Shown here in pieces: positions 47,061 through 54,100 of a DNA stretch of 64,000 nucleotides. A program made the position numbers and the translations under genes. The DNA is from Streptomyces sp. NBC_00091 (GTDB lineage: Bacteria > Actinomycetota > Actinomycetes > Streptomycetales > Streptomycetaceae). The stretch's first letter is position 1, and every line of letters starts with the position of its first letter. The DNA is taken from positions 434,001-498,000 of the forward strand of contig NZ_JAPEMA010000001.1 in the NCBI RefSeq assembly GCF_026343185.1, written 5' to 3'. A model generated the notes under the pieces. The model saw only the letters and a list, made by a program, of their open reading frames with translations. It was not told the DNA's origin and searched no databases.

Positions 47061-47969
47061 CTAACCCGCCACGGGGCCCTTGAGGCGGGTCACGAGTTCC
47101 TCGACGAAGGTCTCGATGTGGGGCGGGTGGGGGCCGGGGCGGGTGGCGCAGAACCAGGTCCGGGTCAGGGGCTGTTCGCCGATGCGGACCAGCGCCAGAC
47201 CGTGCGAGGCGCTGTACGGGGCCGCCACCCAATTGGGGAGCACGGTCACGCCCTGGCCGCCCGCCACCATCTCGATCACCAGGTCGGTCACCACCGGCAT
47301 GGTGGTGATCCGGCCGGGCCGGGCCCCGGCCGGGATGGGCAGCGGCATCGACGGGATGCGGTTCTGGTCGTAGCCGTCGTAGAGGACCAGGTCGGCGCCG
47401 TCGAAGTCACGGGCGGTCAGGTATGCGAGGGAGGCCCACGGGTGTGCGGCGGGCACCACGGCCATCATCTCGTCGTCGAACAGCTTGGTCAGGGACACCC
47501 GGTCCATCTGCACGTCCGGCTTGGTGACGAGCGCGACGTCGACGAGGTCGGCGAGCAGCGCCGGGATCGGGGCGTCGTCGGCGACGGCCTCGATGCGGAC
47601 GTCGATGTCCGGCGCGCGCTCGCGGAAGGCGCGCAGCACGGGCGGCAGCCACGGGAAGGTGGTGCTGCACTGGGCGGTGAAGCGCACCCGCCGGTCGCGG
47701 CCGTCGCGGATCTCGCGCAGGTCGCGGGTGGCCGACTCCAGCTCGCCCAGGATGTGGTGGGCGGCCACGAGCATCCGGCGGCCGGCGGCGTTGGGCACCA
47801 GGCGGCGGCCCTGCCGGTCGAAGAGCCGCATGCCGAGGCGGTCCTCCAGGCGGGTCAGCCGCTGGCTGAGGGCGGGCTGGCTGACGTAGAGCCGCTCGGC
47901 GGCGGCGGTCAGCGAGCCCGCGGCGGCGGTGGCGTCCAGGAGCTCCAGGTCACGCAGATCCACATCCAT
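47061..47969 (-). CDS. LysR-family regulator
   Basis: A 302-residue LysR-type regulator. The N-terminal helix-turn-helix reads SLTAAAERLYVSQPALSQRL (about residues 19-38), and the rest is a two-lobed effector domain of the MetR-like branch. The ATG at 47969 has no ribosome site; GATAAT lies about eight bases upstream, and the inverted repeat ATAAcgctggaTTAT (47968-47982) overlaps the start, suggesting autoregulation of a leaderless message. It diverges from the SDR-tautomerase pair, its most likely target. It is convergent with nothing and lies upstream of the collagenase promoter, but no island operator is seen near it. Confidence 0.9.
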   Translation of the reverse strand: MDVDLRDLELLDATAAAGSLTAAAERLYVSQPALSQRLTRLEDRLGMRLFDRQGRRLVPNAAGRRMLVAAHHILGELESATRDLREIRDGRDRRVRFTAQCSTTFPWLPPVLRAFRERAPDIDVRIEAVADDAPIPALLADLVDVALVTKPDVQMDRVSLTKLFDDEMMAVVPAAHPWASLAYLTARDFDGADLVLYDGYDQNRIPSMPLPIPAGARPGRITTMPVVTDLVIEMVAGGQGVTVLPNWVAAPYSASHGLALVRIGEQPLTRTWFCATRPGPHPPHIETFVEELVTRLKGPVAG

Positions 47970-47982
47970 AACGCTGGATTAT
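47968..47982. promoter_or_regulatory. Inverted repeat at the LysR start, divergent with the SDR gene
   Basis: ATAA-CGCTGGA-TTAT spaces its arms by seven bases, giving the T-N11-A pattern of LysR sites. It lies in the 112-base gap between the LysR gene and the SDR gene. Confidence 0.45.
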
Positions 47983-48081
47983 CACATGCTCCAATTTCCG
48001 TCGTGGTGTTATCGGTTGAGGGCTCATAGGTTTCTGGTGTCGCCAAGAACGAACCGATCCGCCCCGAAAGGCACCAGGAAC

Positions 48082-48828
48082 ATGACCGACGCCACGACCC
48101 GCCCCACCGCCCTGATCACCGGCTCCTCCAGCGGCATCGGCCTGGACATCGCCCGGGCCTTCCTGGCCGACGGAGCCAATGTCGTCCTCGGCGGCCGGGA
48201 CGCCGACCGTCTCGCCAAGGCGGCGGCCGGCCTCGGGCACCCGGAGCGCACCGCCTGCGTCGCGGGGGCCATCGCCGCGCCGGAGACCGGCGAGCTGTTC
48301 GTCCGCACCGCGCTGGAGCGCTTCGGCCGCATCGACGTGCTGGTCAACAACGCCGGCACCTTCGCCCCCAAGCCCTTCACCGAGGTCACCGAGGAGGAAC
48401 TCGACGGCTTCCTGACCGGCAACCTCAAGGGCACCTACCTCACCACGCAGGCCGTGGTGCGGGCGCTGCGCGCCCAGGGGCGGGGCGGCAGCATCGTCAA
48501 CATCGGCACCACCCTGGTGGACCACGCGATCGCCGGCTTCCCGGCCTCCGCGCCCGTGGTCAGCAAGGCCGGTGTGCACGCGCTGACGACGAGCCTGGCC
48601 GCCGAGCTCGCGGCCGACGGCATCCGGGTCAACCTGGTGTCGCCCGGCATCATCCGCACCCCGCTGCACGCGGGCTCCGACGTGGACTCCTTCGGCGGGC
48701 TGGCCCTGCTGGACCGGGTGGGCGAGGTCTCGGAGATCTCCGAGGCGGTGCTGTACCTGGCCGGCGCCACCTTCGTCACCGGCCACGCCCTGCGCGTGGA
48801 CGGCGGCCACGTCACCGGCCGCCCCTGA
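48082..48828 (+). CDS. Atypical short-chain dehydrogenase/reductase lacking the catalytic Tyr
   Basis: A 248-residue SDR-fold protein. The cofactor motif TGSSSGIG (13-20), NNAG (89-92) and the C-terminal VTGHALRVDGGH are classical. The active site is not: in the usual S...YxxxK pattern the lysine is kept (Lys162) but the tyrosine position holds Pro158 (SAPVVSK) and the serine is Thr143 or Thr144. It may bind NAD(P) without normal reductase chemistry or use another residue. I chose ATG 48082 (MTDATTRPTALITGSS); the frame is open upstream across the LysR start. It is followed by the tautomerase gene after 66 bases. Confidence 0.85.
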   Translation: MTDATTRPTALITGSSSGIGLDIARAFLADGANVVLGGRDADRLAKAAAGLGHPERTACVAGAIAAPETGELFVRTALERFGRIDVLVNNAGTFAPKPFTEVTEEELDGFLTGNLKGTYLTTQAVVRALRAQGRGGSIVNIGTTLVDHAIAGFPASAPVVSKAGVHALTTSLAAELAADGIRVNLVSPGIIRTPLHAGSDVDSFGGLALLDRVGEVSEISEAVLYLAGATFVTGHALRVDGGHVTGRP

Positions 48829-48894
48829 CCGCCCCTGATCGCCCCGACCCGCCGACCCGACCCCGCACCCGCCCGTCCCGGAAGGACCTCCGCC

Positions 48895-49107
48895 ATGCCG
48901 TACGTCAACGTCAAGATCACCCGTGAAGGCGCCACCGCCGCCCAGAAGGCCGAGATCATCGCCGGTGTCACCGACCTGCTGGTCCGGGTCCTGGACAAGG
49001 ACCCCGCCACCACCTTCGTCCTGATCGACGAAGTCGCCCTGGAGGACTGGGGCGTGGGCGGGATCCGGACCGACGAGTACCGCCGCCGCGCGGCGCTCAA
49101 GGCCTAG
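48895..49107 (+). CDS. 4-oxalocrotonate tautomerase family protein
   Basis: A 70-residue enzyme of the 4-OT superfamily, which forms small oligomers and moves protons between keto and enol forms. The catalytic N-terminal proline is Pro2 (exposed after removal of Met), followed by the family sequence YVNVKITREG and later FVLIDEV. GGAAGGA lies about ten bases before the ATG. It follows the SDR gene, probably in the same message. It could act on an enol or dienol intermediate of aromatic breakdown encoded next door; this is inference. Confidence 0.9.
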   Translation: MPYVNVKITREGATAAQKAEIIAGVTDLLVRVLDKDPATTFVLIDEVALEDWGVGGIRTDEYRRRAALKA

Positions 49108-49115
49108 GCCGTCCC

Positions 49116-49517
49116 TTACGGCAGCACCGCGATGCCGTCCAGTTCTAGCTGGGCCTCGGTGTCCCAGAGGCGGACCACCCCGACCACGGCCATCGCCGGG
49201 TAGTCGCGGCCCGCGAGGCGGCGCCAGACGCGGCCCAGCTCGGCGGCATGCTCGCGGTAGGCCGCCACGTCCACCGCGTACACCGTCACCCTGGCCAGGT
49301 CGGACGGGGTGCCGCCGGCCGCCTCGAGGGCGGTCAGCAGGTTGGCCAGGGCCCGCTCGAACTGCTCCGGGAGGGTCTGCCCGACCACCTTGCCGGAGCC
49401 GTCCAGGGCGGTCTGGCCCGCCAGGAAGACGATCCGCGAGCCGGTGGCCGCCACGGCGTGGGAGAAGCCGGTGGCCGGGGACAGCTGCGCCGGGTTGATG
49501 CGCTCGGGGCTCATCAC
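49116..49517 (-). CDS. RidA/YjgF-family protein
   Basis: A 133-residue member of the RidA (enamine/imine deaminase) superfamily, which forms trimers with active sites between subunits. Family marks are FLAGQTALDGSGKVVG and FERALANLLTALEAAGGT. The arginine that binds the substrate carboxylate in RidA (in the PARS motif) is missing: the segment reads YPAMAVVGVVRL. The acidic residue in AQLELDGIA is kept. It starts at GTG 49517 (or ATG 49514), overlapping the acyl-CoA dehydrogenase stop, so the two are co-expressed. In a 2-aminobenzoyl-CoA route an enamine-CoA intermediate needs hydrolysis, and a Rid protein with no carboxylate-binding Arg would suit a CoA ester. Confidence 0.88.
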   Translation of the reverse strand: MMSPERINPAQLSPATGFSHAVAATGSRIVFLAGQTALDGSGKVVGQTLPEQFERALANLLTALEAAGGTPSDLARVTVYAVDVAAYREHAAELGRVWRRLAGRDYPAMAVVGVVRLWDTEAQLELDGIAVLP

Positions 49518-50635
49518 CGCGCCACCCCCCGGTACAGCTCCTTGGCGATGATGGTGCGCTGCACCTCGCTCGCCCCCTCGTAGATCCTGGGCGCCCGCAC
49601 CTCCCGGTACAGGTGCTCCAGCAGGTGGCCGCGGCGCAGGGCGGCCGCGCCGTGCAGCTGTACGGCGTGGTCCACCACGTACTGGGCCGTCTCCGTCGCG
49701 AGGAGCTTGGCCATCGCCGCCCGCCCCGGAACGTCCGGCGCGCCGCTGTCGTACGCGCCCGCCGCCGCGTACACCAGCAGCCGGGCGGCCTCGGTGCGGG
49801 TGGCCATCTCCGCCACCCGGTGCGCGACCGCCTGGAGGTCGGCCAGCACCCCGCCGAAGGCGGTCCGCCCGGCCGTGTGGGCCAGGGTCGCGTCGAGCGC
49901 CGCCCGCGCCATGCCGACCGCGAAGGCGCCCACGCTCGGCCGGAAGAGGTTCAGGGTCTGCATCGCGACGCGGAACCCCTGCCCGGGCTCCCCCAGTACG
50001 TCCTCGCGGCCGACCGGCACCCCGTCGAAGGCGAGCGAGCCGATCGGGTGCGGCGAGAGCATCTCCAGGGCCTCGCCCGTCAGCCCCGGCCGGTCCGCCG
50101 GGACCAGGAAGGCCGTGATGCCCTTGGCCCCCGGCGCCTCACCCGTCCGGGCGAAGACGGTGTAGAAGTCGGCCTCGGGGGCGTTGGAGATCCAGCACTT
50201 GGTCCCCTCCAGCCGCCAGCCCGGCCCGTCCGGGGCCGCCGCCAGGGCGAGGGCCGCCGCGTCGGAACCAGCGCCCGGCTCGCTCAGCGCGAACGCCGCC
50301 ACCTGCCGCCCCGCGCGGACCCCGGGCAGCCACCGCTCCCGCTGGGCCGCGCTGCCCGAGCGCAGCACCGGATGCGCCCCGAGGCCCTGGAGGGCCAGGG
50401 CCGTCTCCGCCTCGGTGCACCCGTAGGCGAGGGACTCGCGCAGCAGGCACAGCTCCAGCGCGCCGGAGCCGAAGACCCGCTCCAGGAGTCCCAGTTCTCC
50501 CAGCTCCGCCAGCAGGGGGCGGTTCACCCGGCCGGGTTCGCCCTTTTCGGCGAGCGGCCTCAGCCGCTGCCGCGACAGGGCGCGCAGCTGCCCGCACCAT
50601 TCCTCTTCTTCCGCCCCGAGCGCGAATGCGGCCAT
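49514..50635 (-). CDS. Acyl-CoA dehydrogenase
   Basis: A 373-residue FAD-dependent acyl-CoA dehydrogenase. FAD/substrate motifs are FALSEPGAGSDAAAL and TKCWISNAPEADFYTVF. The C-terminal segment IYEGASEVQRTIIAKEL contains the catalytic-base glutamate of the family. It starts at ATG 50635, 134 bases from the divergent CoA ligase (TTG 50770), and is followed directly by the RidA-like gene. In this cluster it could oxidise an alicyclic CoA thioester formed after ring reduction of 2-aminobenzoyl-CoA. Its exact substrate is not visible. Confidence 0.92.
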   Translation of the reverse strand: MAAFALGAEEEEWCGQLRALSRQRLRPLAEKGEPGRVNRPLLAELGELGLLERVFGSGALELCLLRESLAYGCTEAETALALQGLGAHPVLRSGSAAQRERWLPGVRAGRQVAAFALSEPGAGSDAAALALAAAPDGPGWRLEGTKCWISNAPEADFYTVFARTGEAPGAKGITAFLVPADRPGLTGEALEMLSPHPIGSLAFDGVPVGREDVLGEPGQGFRVAMQTLNLFRPSVGAFAVGMARAALDATLAHTAGRTAFGGVLADLQAVAHRVAEMATRTEAARLLVYAAAGAYDSGAPDVPGRAAMAKLLATETAQYVVDHAVQLHGAAALRRGHLLEHLYREVRAPRIYEGASEVQRTIIAKELYRGVAR

Positions 50636-50769
50636 CCGAATGCCCCCAAGTCCTGTCGACTCTCTTATCGCGTCCTGTTGACTGCCGTCACCATCACGAT
50701 ACGCTCGGGGGGCGACCGCACGGCCGGCTCCACCCCAAAATCCGGACGTTGCAAGGGGGCGAACCCGCC

Positions 50770-52389
50770 TTGGAGCTCAAGCCATCCGCTCACGCCGACA
50801 CCTTTGCCCGCGACCACCTGCCGCCCGCCCACGCCTGGCCCGAGCTCCTCTTCGGGCTGCCCGAGCTGGCCTACCCGGACCGGCTGAACTGCGGCGCCGA
50901 GCTGCTCGACGCCACCATCGAGCGGTTCGGGCCGGACCGGCCCGCCTTCCGCAGCGGATCCGGCGAGGTGTGGTCGTACGGGGAACTGCGTGAGCGCGTG
51001 GACCGCCTCGCCCACGTCCTCACCATCGATCTCGGCGTCGTCCCCGGCAACCGGGTGCTGCTGCGCGGGCCCACCGGCCCCTGGCTCGCGGCCTGCTGGC
51101 TGGCGGTGATGAAGGCGGGCGCGGTGGCCGTCACCGTACTGGCCCAGCAGCGCGCCCAGGAGCTGGCGACGGTGTGCTCCATGGCCCAGGTGCGGCACGC
51201 CCTGTGCCATGTCAGCGCCCTCGACGACCTGGCCAGGGCGGCGGTGCCCGGGCTGCGGATCACCCCCTACGGCGGCGGGGGCGAGGGCGACCTGCTGCGG
51301 CTGGCCGAGACCCGGCCCGCCGCCTACCGCGCCGTCGAGACCTCCGCCGACGACGTGGCGCTGATCGCCTTCACCTCCGGGACCACGGGGCGCCCCAAGG
51401 GCTGCATGCACTTCCACCGCGACCTCCTCGCCGTCGCCGACACCTTCTCCCGCAACGTCCTGCGGCCGCGCCCCGACGACGTGTTCGCAGGCAGCCCGCC
51501 GCTCGGGTTCACCTTCGGCCTCGGCGGGCTGGTCGTCTTCCCGCTGCGCGCCGGCGCCTGCGCCCTGCTGCTGGAGCAGGCCGCGCCCCGCGTGCTGCTG
51601 CCGGCGCTCGCCGAGCACCGGGTCACGGTGCTGTTCACGGCACCGACCGCCTACCGGTCGATGCTGGACACGCTGGGCCCGTACGACACGGGGGCCTACG
51701 ACCTGTCCGCGCTGCGCCGCTGCGTCTCGGCCGGCGAGAACCTGCCCGCCGCCACCTGGCAGGCCTGGTACGAGCGCACGGGCCTGCGGATCATCAACGG
51801 CATCGGGGCCACCGAGCTGCTGCACATCTTCATCTCCGCCGCCGACGAGGACATCCGGCCCGGTACCACCGGACGGGTGGTGCCCGGCTGGGAGGCGCGG
51901 GTGGTGGACCCGTCCGGGCAGCCCGTGGCGGACAACGAGCCGGGGCTGCTGGCGGTGCGCGGGCCGGTGGGCTGCCGCTACCTGGCCGACCCCCGACAGG
52001 GCGAGTACGTACGGGGCGGCTGGAACCTGACCGGCGACACCTACGTCCGCGACCCGGACGGGTACTTCCGCTACGTCGCCCGCGCCGACGACATGATCAT
52101 CTCTGCGGGTTACAACATCGCGGGCCCGGAGGTCGAGGAGGCCCTGCTGCGCCATCCGGACGTGGTGGAGGCGGCCGTCGTCGGCCGCCCCGACGAGCGG
52201 CGGGGGCAGGTCGTGGTCGCGTACACCGTCCTGCGGGACGGGGTGGTGCTGACCGAGGAGGCCCTGCGGACCTTCATGCGCGGGGAGCTGGCGCCGCACA
52301 AGTGCCCGCGCTCCTTCGTCTTCCTCCCCGCGCTGCCGCGGACGGCCACGGGCAAACTTCAGCGGTTCCGGCTGCGCGATCTAGAGTGA
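50770..52389 (+). CDS. Aryl-CoA ligase, 2-aminobenzoate/benzoate type
   Basis: A 539-residue adenylate-forming CoA ligase. Core motifs: FTSGTTGRPKGC (P-loop), GIGATELLHIF, YFRYVARADDMIISAGYNIA and the C-terminal TATGKLQRF lysine motif. The sequence SAGYNIAGPEVEEALL is typical of the benzoate/2-aminobenzoate-CoA ligase branch. I chose TTG 50770 (product MELKPSAHADTF) with AAGGGGG ten bases upstream; the frame is open to 50626 but would overlap the divergent dehydrogenase start. It should activate the aromatic acid to its CoA thioester, the first step of the pathway. PaaX follows four bases later. Confidence 0.9.
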   Translation: MELKPSAHADTFARDHLPPAHAWPELLFGLPELAYPDRLNCGAELLDATIERFGPDRPAFRSGSGEVWSYGELRERVDRLAHVLTIDLGVVPGNRVLLRGPTGPWLAACWLAVMKAGAVAVTVLAQQRAQELATVCSMAQVRHALCHVSALDDLARAAVPGLRITPYGGGGEGDLLRLAETRPAAYRAVETSADDVALIAFTSGTTGRPKGCMHFHRDLLAVADTFSRNVLRPRPDDVFAGSPPLGFTFGLGGLVVFPLRAGACALLLEQAAPRVLLPALAEHRVTVLFTAPTAYRSMLDTLGPYDTGAYDLSALRRCVSAGENLPAATWQAWYERTGLRIINGIGATELLHIFISAADEDIRPGTTGRVVPGWEARVVDPSGQPVADNEPGLLAVRGPVGCRYLADPRQGEYVRGGWNLTGDTYVRDPDGYFRYVARADDMIISAGYNIAGPEVEEALLRHPDVVEAAVVGRPDERRGQVVVAYTVLRDGVVLTEEALRTFMRGELAPHKCPRSFVFLPALPRTATGKLQRFRLRDLE

Positions 52390-52393
52390 ACCC

Positions 52394-53194
52394 GTGGTCG
52401 AGCAGCACACTCCGCGGTCTTTGATCGTCACCTTCTACGGAGCCTACGGACGGTCCTTCGAGGGAGCCGTACCGGTATCGGCGCTGGTCCGCCTGCTGGG
52501 CGCGGCCGGCGTCGACGCGCCCTCCGTCCGTTCCTCGGTGTCCCGGCTGAAGCGGCGCGGCTTCCTGGTGCCCGCGCGGGCCGCGGACGGCGCGGCGGGC
52601 TACGAGCTCTCCGAGGAAGCCCGGCAGCTGCTGGAGGACGGGGACCGGCGGATCTACGGGGCCGAGCCGGTGTCGGAGGACTGGCTGGTCGCGGTCTTCT
52701 CCGTGCCCGAGCAGGAGCGGAACAAGCGGCACCTGCTGCGCTCGCGCCTGGCCCGGCTGGGCTTCGGGTCGGTGGCCCCGGGGGTGTGGATCGCCCCCGG
52801 GCAGCTGGCGCGGGAGACCGGGCACACGCTGGAGCGGCTGAACCTGACGGCGTACGTGGAACTCTTCCGCGGCGCCCACCTCGGCTTCGCCCCCACCGCC
52901 GAGGCGGTGGCCCGCTGGTGGGACCTGGCGGCGCTGGCCAAGCAGCACGAGGAGTTCCTCGACCTGCACGAGCCTGCCCTGCGCGCCCTCCAGGCGGGCC
53001 CCGAGCCCGCCCCGGAGGCCGCCTACCGGGCCTATCTGCTCGCCCTGGACACCTGGCGCCGGCTACCGTACGCCGACCCGGGCCTGCCCCGCGAACTGCT
53101 CCCGGCGGACTGGCCGGGCGACCGCGCGGCGACGGTCTTCGCCGAACTCCACTCCCGGCTACGCGACCCCGGCGCCCGCTTCGTGAACCCGTAG
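52394..53194 (+). CDS. PaaX-family transcriptional repressor
   Basis: A 266-residue PaaX-type regulator, a family that represses CoA-dependent aromatic catabolism and is released by aryl-CoA thioesters. The N-terminal winged helix reads PVSALVRLLGAAGVDAPSVRSSVSRLKRRG (about residues 27-56), followed by the central PaaX domain (EDWLVAVFSVPEQERNKRHLLRSRL, near 95-119). It starts at GTG 52394, four bases after the ligase stop, with no clear ribosome site, so it depends on coupling. It probably senses the CoA ester made by the ligase. Confidence 0.92.
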   Translation: MVEQHTPRSLIVTFYGAYGRSFEGAVPVSALVRLLGAAGVDAPSVRSSVSRLKRRGFLVPARAADGAAGYELSEEARQLLEDGDRRIYGAEPVSEDWLVAVFSVPEQERNKRHLLRSRLARLGFGSVAPGVWIAPGQLARETGHTLERLNLTAYVELFRGAHLGFAPTAEAVARWWDLAALAKQHEEFLDLHEPALRALQAGPEPAPEAAYRAYLLALDTWRRLPYADPGLPRELLPADWPGDRAATVFAELHSRLRDPGARFVNP

Positions 53195-53260
53195 CGGGCC
53201 CGGCCGGCCCAGGGCGGAAAATCCGGTGCGGCCCGGGGCGGAAGGGCGCCAGCATGGGAC

Positions 53261-54100
53261 ATGACCTGGACCTTCAGTACCGATCTGGCGGCCTACCTGG
53301 CCGCTGCGCGCCCGGCCGTGGCCGCGCAGCCCGTCGTCAACACCGTCCTGCTGACCGTCACCGACGCGCTGGAGCGCCGGGGCCGGCACGCCTTCGGCTC
53401 CACCGACCCCTTCTTCGGCTGGTGGACCGGGGCCGACGGGGCCGTCGCCGGGGCCCTGCTGTGCACCCCGCCGTTCCCCCTGCTGCTCGGCGCCCTGCCC
53501 TCCGACGCGGTCCGGGCCCTGGGCCGCGGCTTCGCCTCCGAGCCGCTGCTCGCCGGGGCCGGGGCGCTGAACGCCCGCCGCGCCGACGCGTCGGCGCTGA
53601 CCGGGGTGTGGGGGACCCCGGCTCGGGTCGTGGAGGAGAACCGGCTCTACCGGCTGGCCGGGCTCCTCGCCCCGGACCCGGTCCCCGAGGGCCGGGTCCG
53701 GCCCGCCGCCGAGGAGGACCTGGCGCTGCTGCTGGAGTGGACCGCGGAGTTCAACCGGGAGTGCGCCCTGCCCGGCGCCCCCTCCGAGGCCGCCCTGCGC
53801 GAGCGGATCTCCTACGGGGGCCTCCTGCTCTGGGAGCGCTCCGGCACCCCGGTGTCGATGGCCGGCTTCTCCCGCCCGATCGCCGGCATCTCGCGGGTCG
53901 CGCCCGTCTACACCCCGCCCGGTGAGCGGGGCTGCGGCTACGCCGCCGGGGTGACGCACGCGGTGAGCGCGGCGGCGTACGCGGCCGGGGCGGCGCAGGT
54001 CCTGCTCTTCACCGACCTCGCCAACCCCACCAGCAACGGCGTCTACCAGCGCCTCGGCTACGTCCCGGTCGAGGACCGGGTCGTGCTGGGGCCGCGCTGA
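53261..54100 (+). CDS. GNAT-family acetyltransferase
   Basis: A 279-residue GCN5-related acetyltransferase with an N-terminal extension and a C-terminal acetyl-CoA domain (RPAAEEDLALLLEWTAEF; VAPVYTPPGERGCGYAAGV with the R/Q-x-x-G-x-G/A loop; ALANPTSNGVYQRLGY-like end, here TDLANPTSNGVYQRLGY). Its substrate is unknown. It lies 66 bases after paaX on the same strand, and its stop codon directly abuts the stop of the convergent monooxygenase/reductase gene with no base between. It may be unrelated to aromatic breakdown. Confidence 0.88.
   Translation: MTWTFSTDLAAYLAAARPAVAAQPVVNTVLLTVTDALERRGRHAFGSTDPFFGWWTGADGAVAGALLCTPPFPLLLGALPSDAVRALGRGFASEPLLAGAGALNARRADASALTGVWGTPARVVEENRLYRLAGLLAPDPVPEGRVRPAAEEDLALLLEWTAEFNRECALPGAPSEAALRERISYGGLLLWERSGTPVSMAGFSRPIAGISRVAPVYTPPGERGCGYAAGVTHAVSAAAYAAGAAQVLLFTDLANPTSNGVYQRLGYVPVEDRVVLGPR

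Noticed and set aside
49514..52299. Long opposite-strand frames over the acyl-CoA dehydrogenase and CoA ligase
   Set aside because: Both genes on the chosen strands carry complete family motifs; the opposite frames do not.
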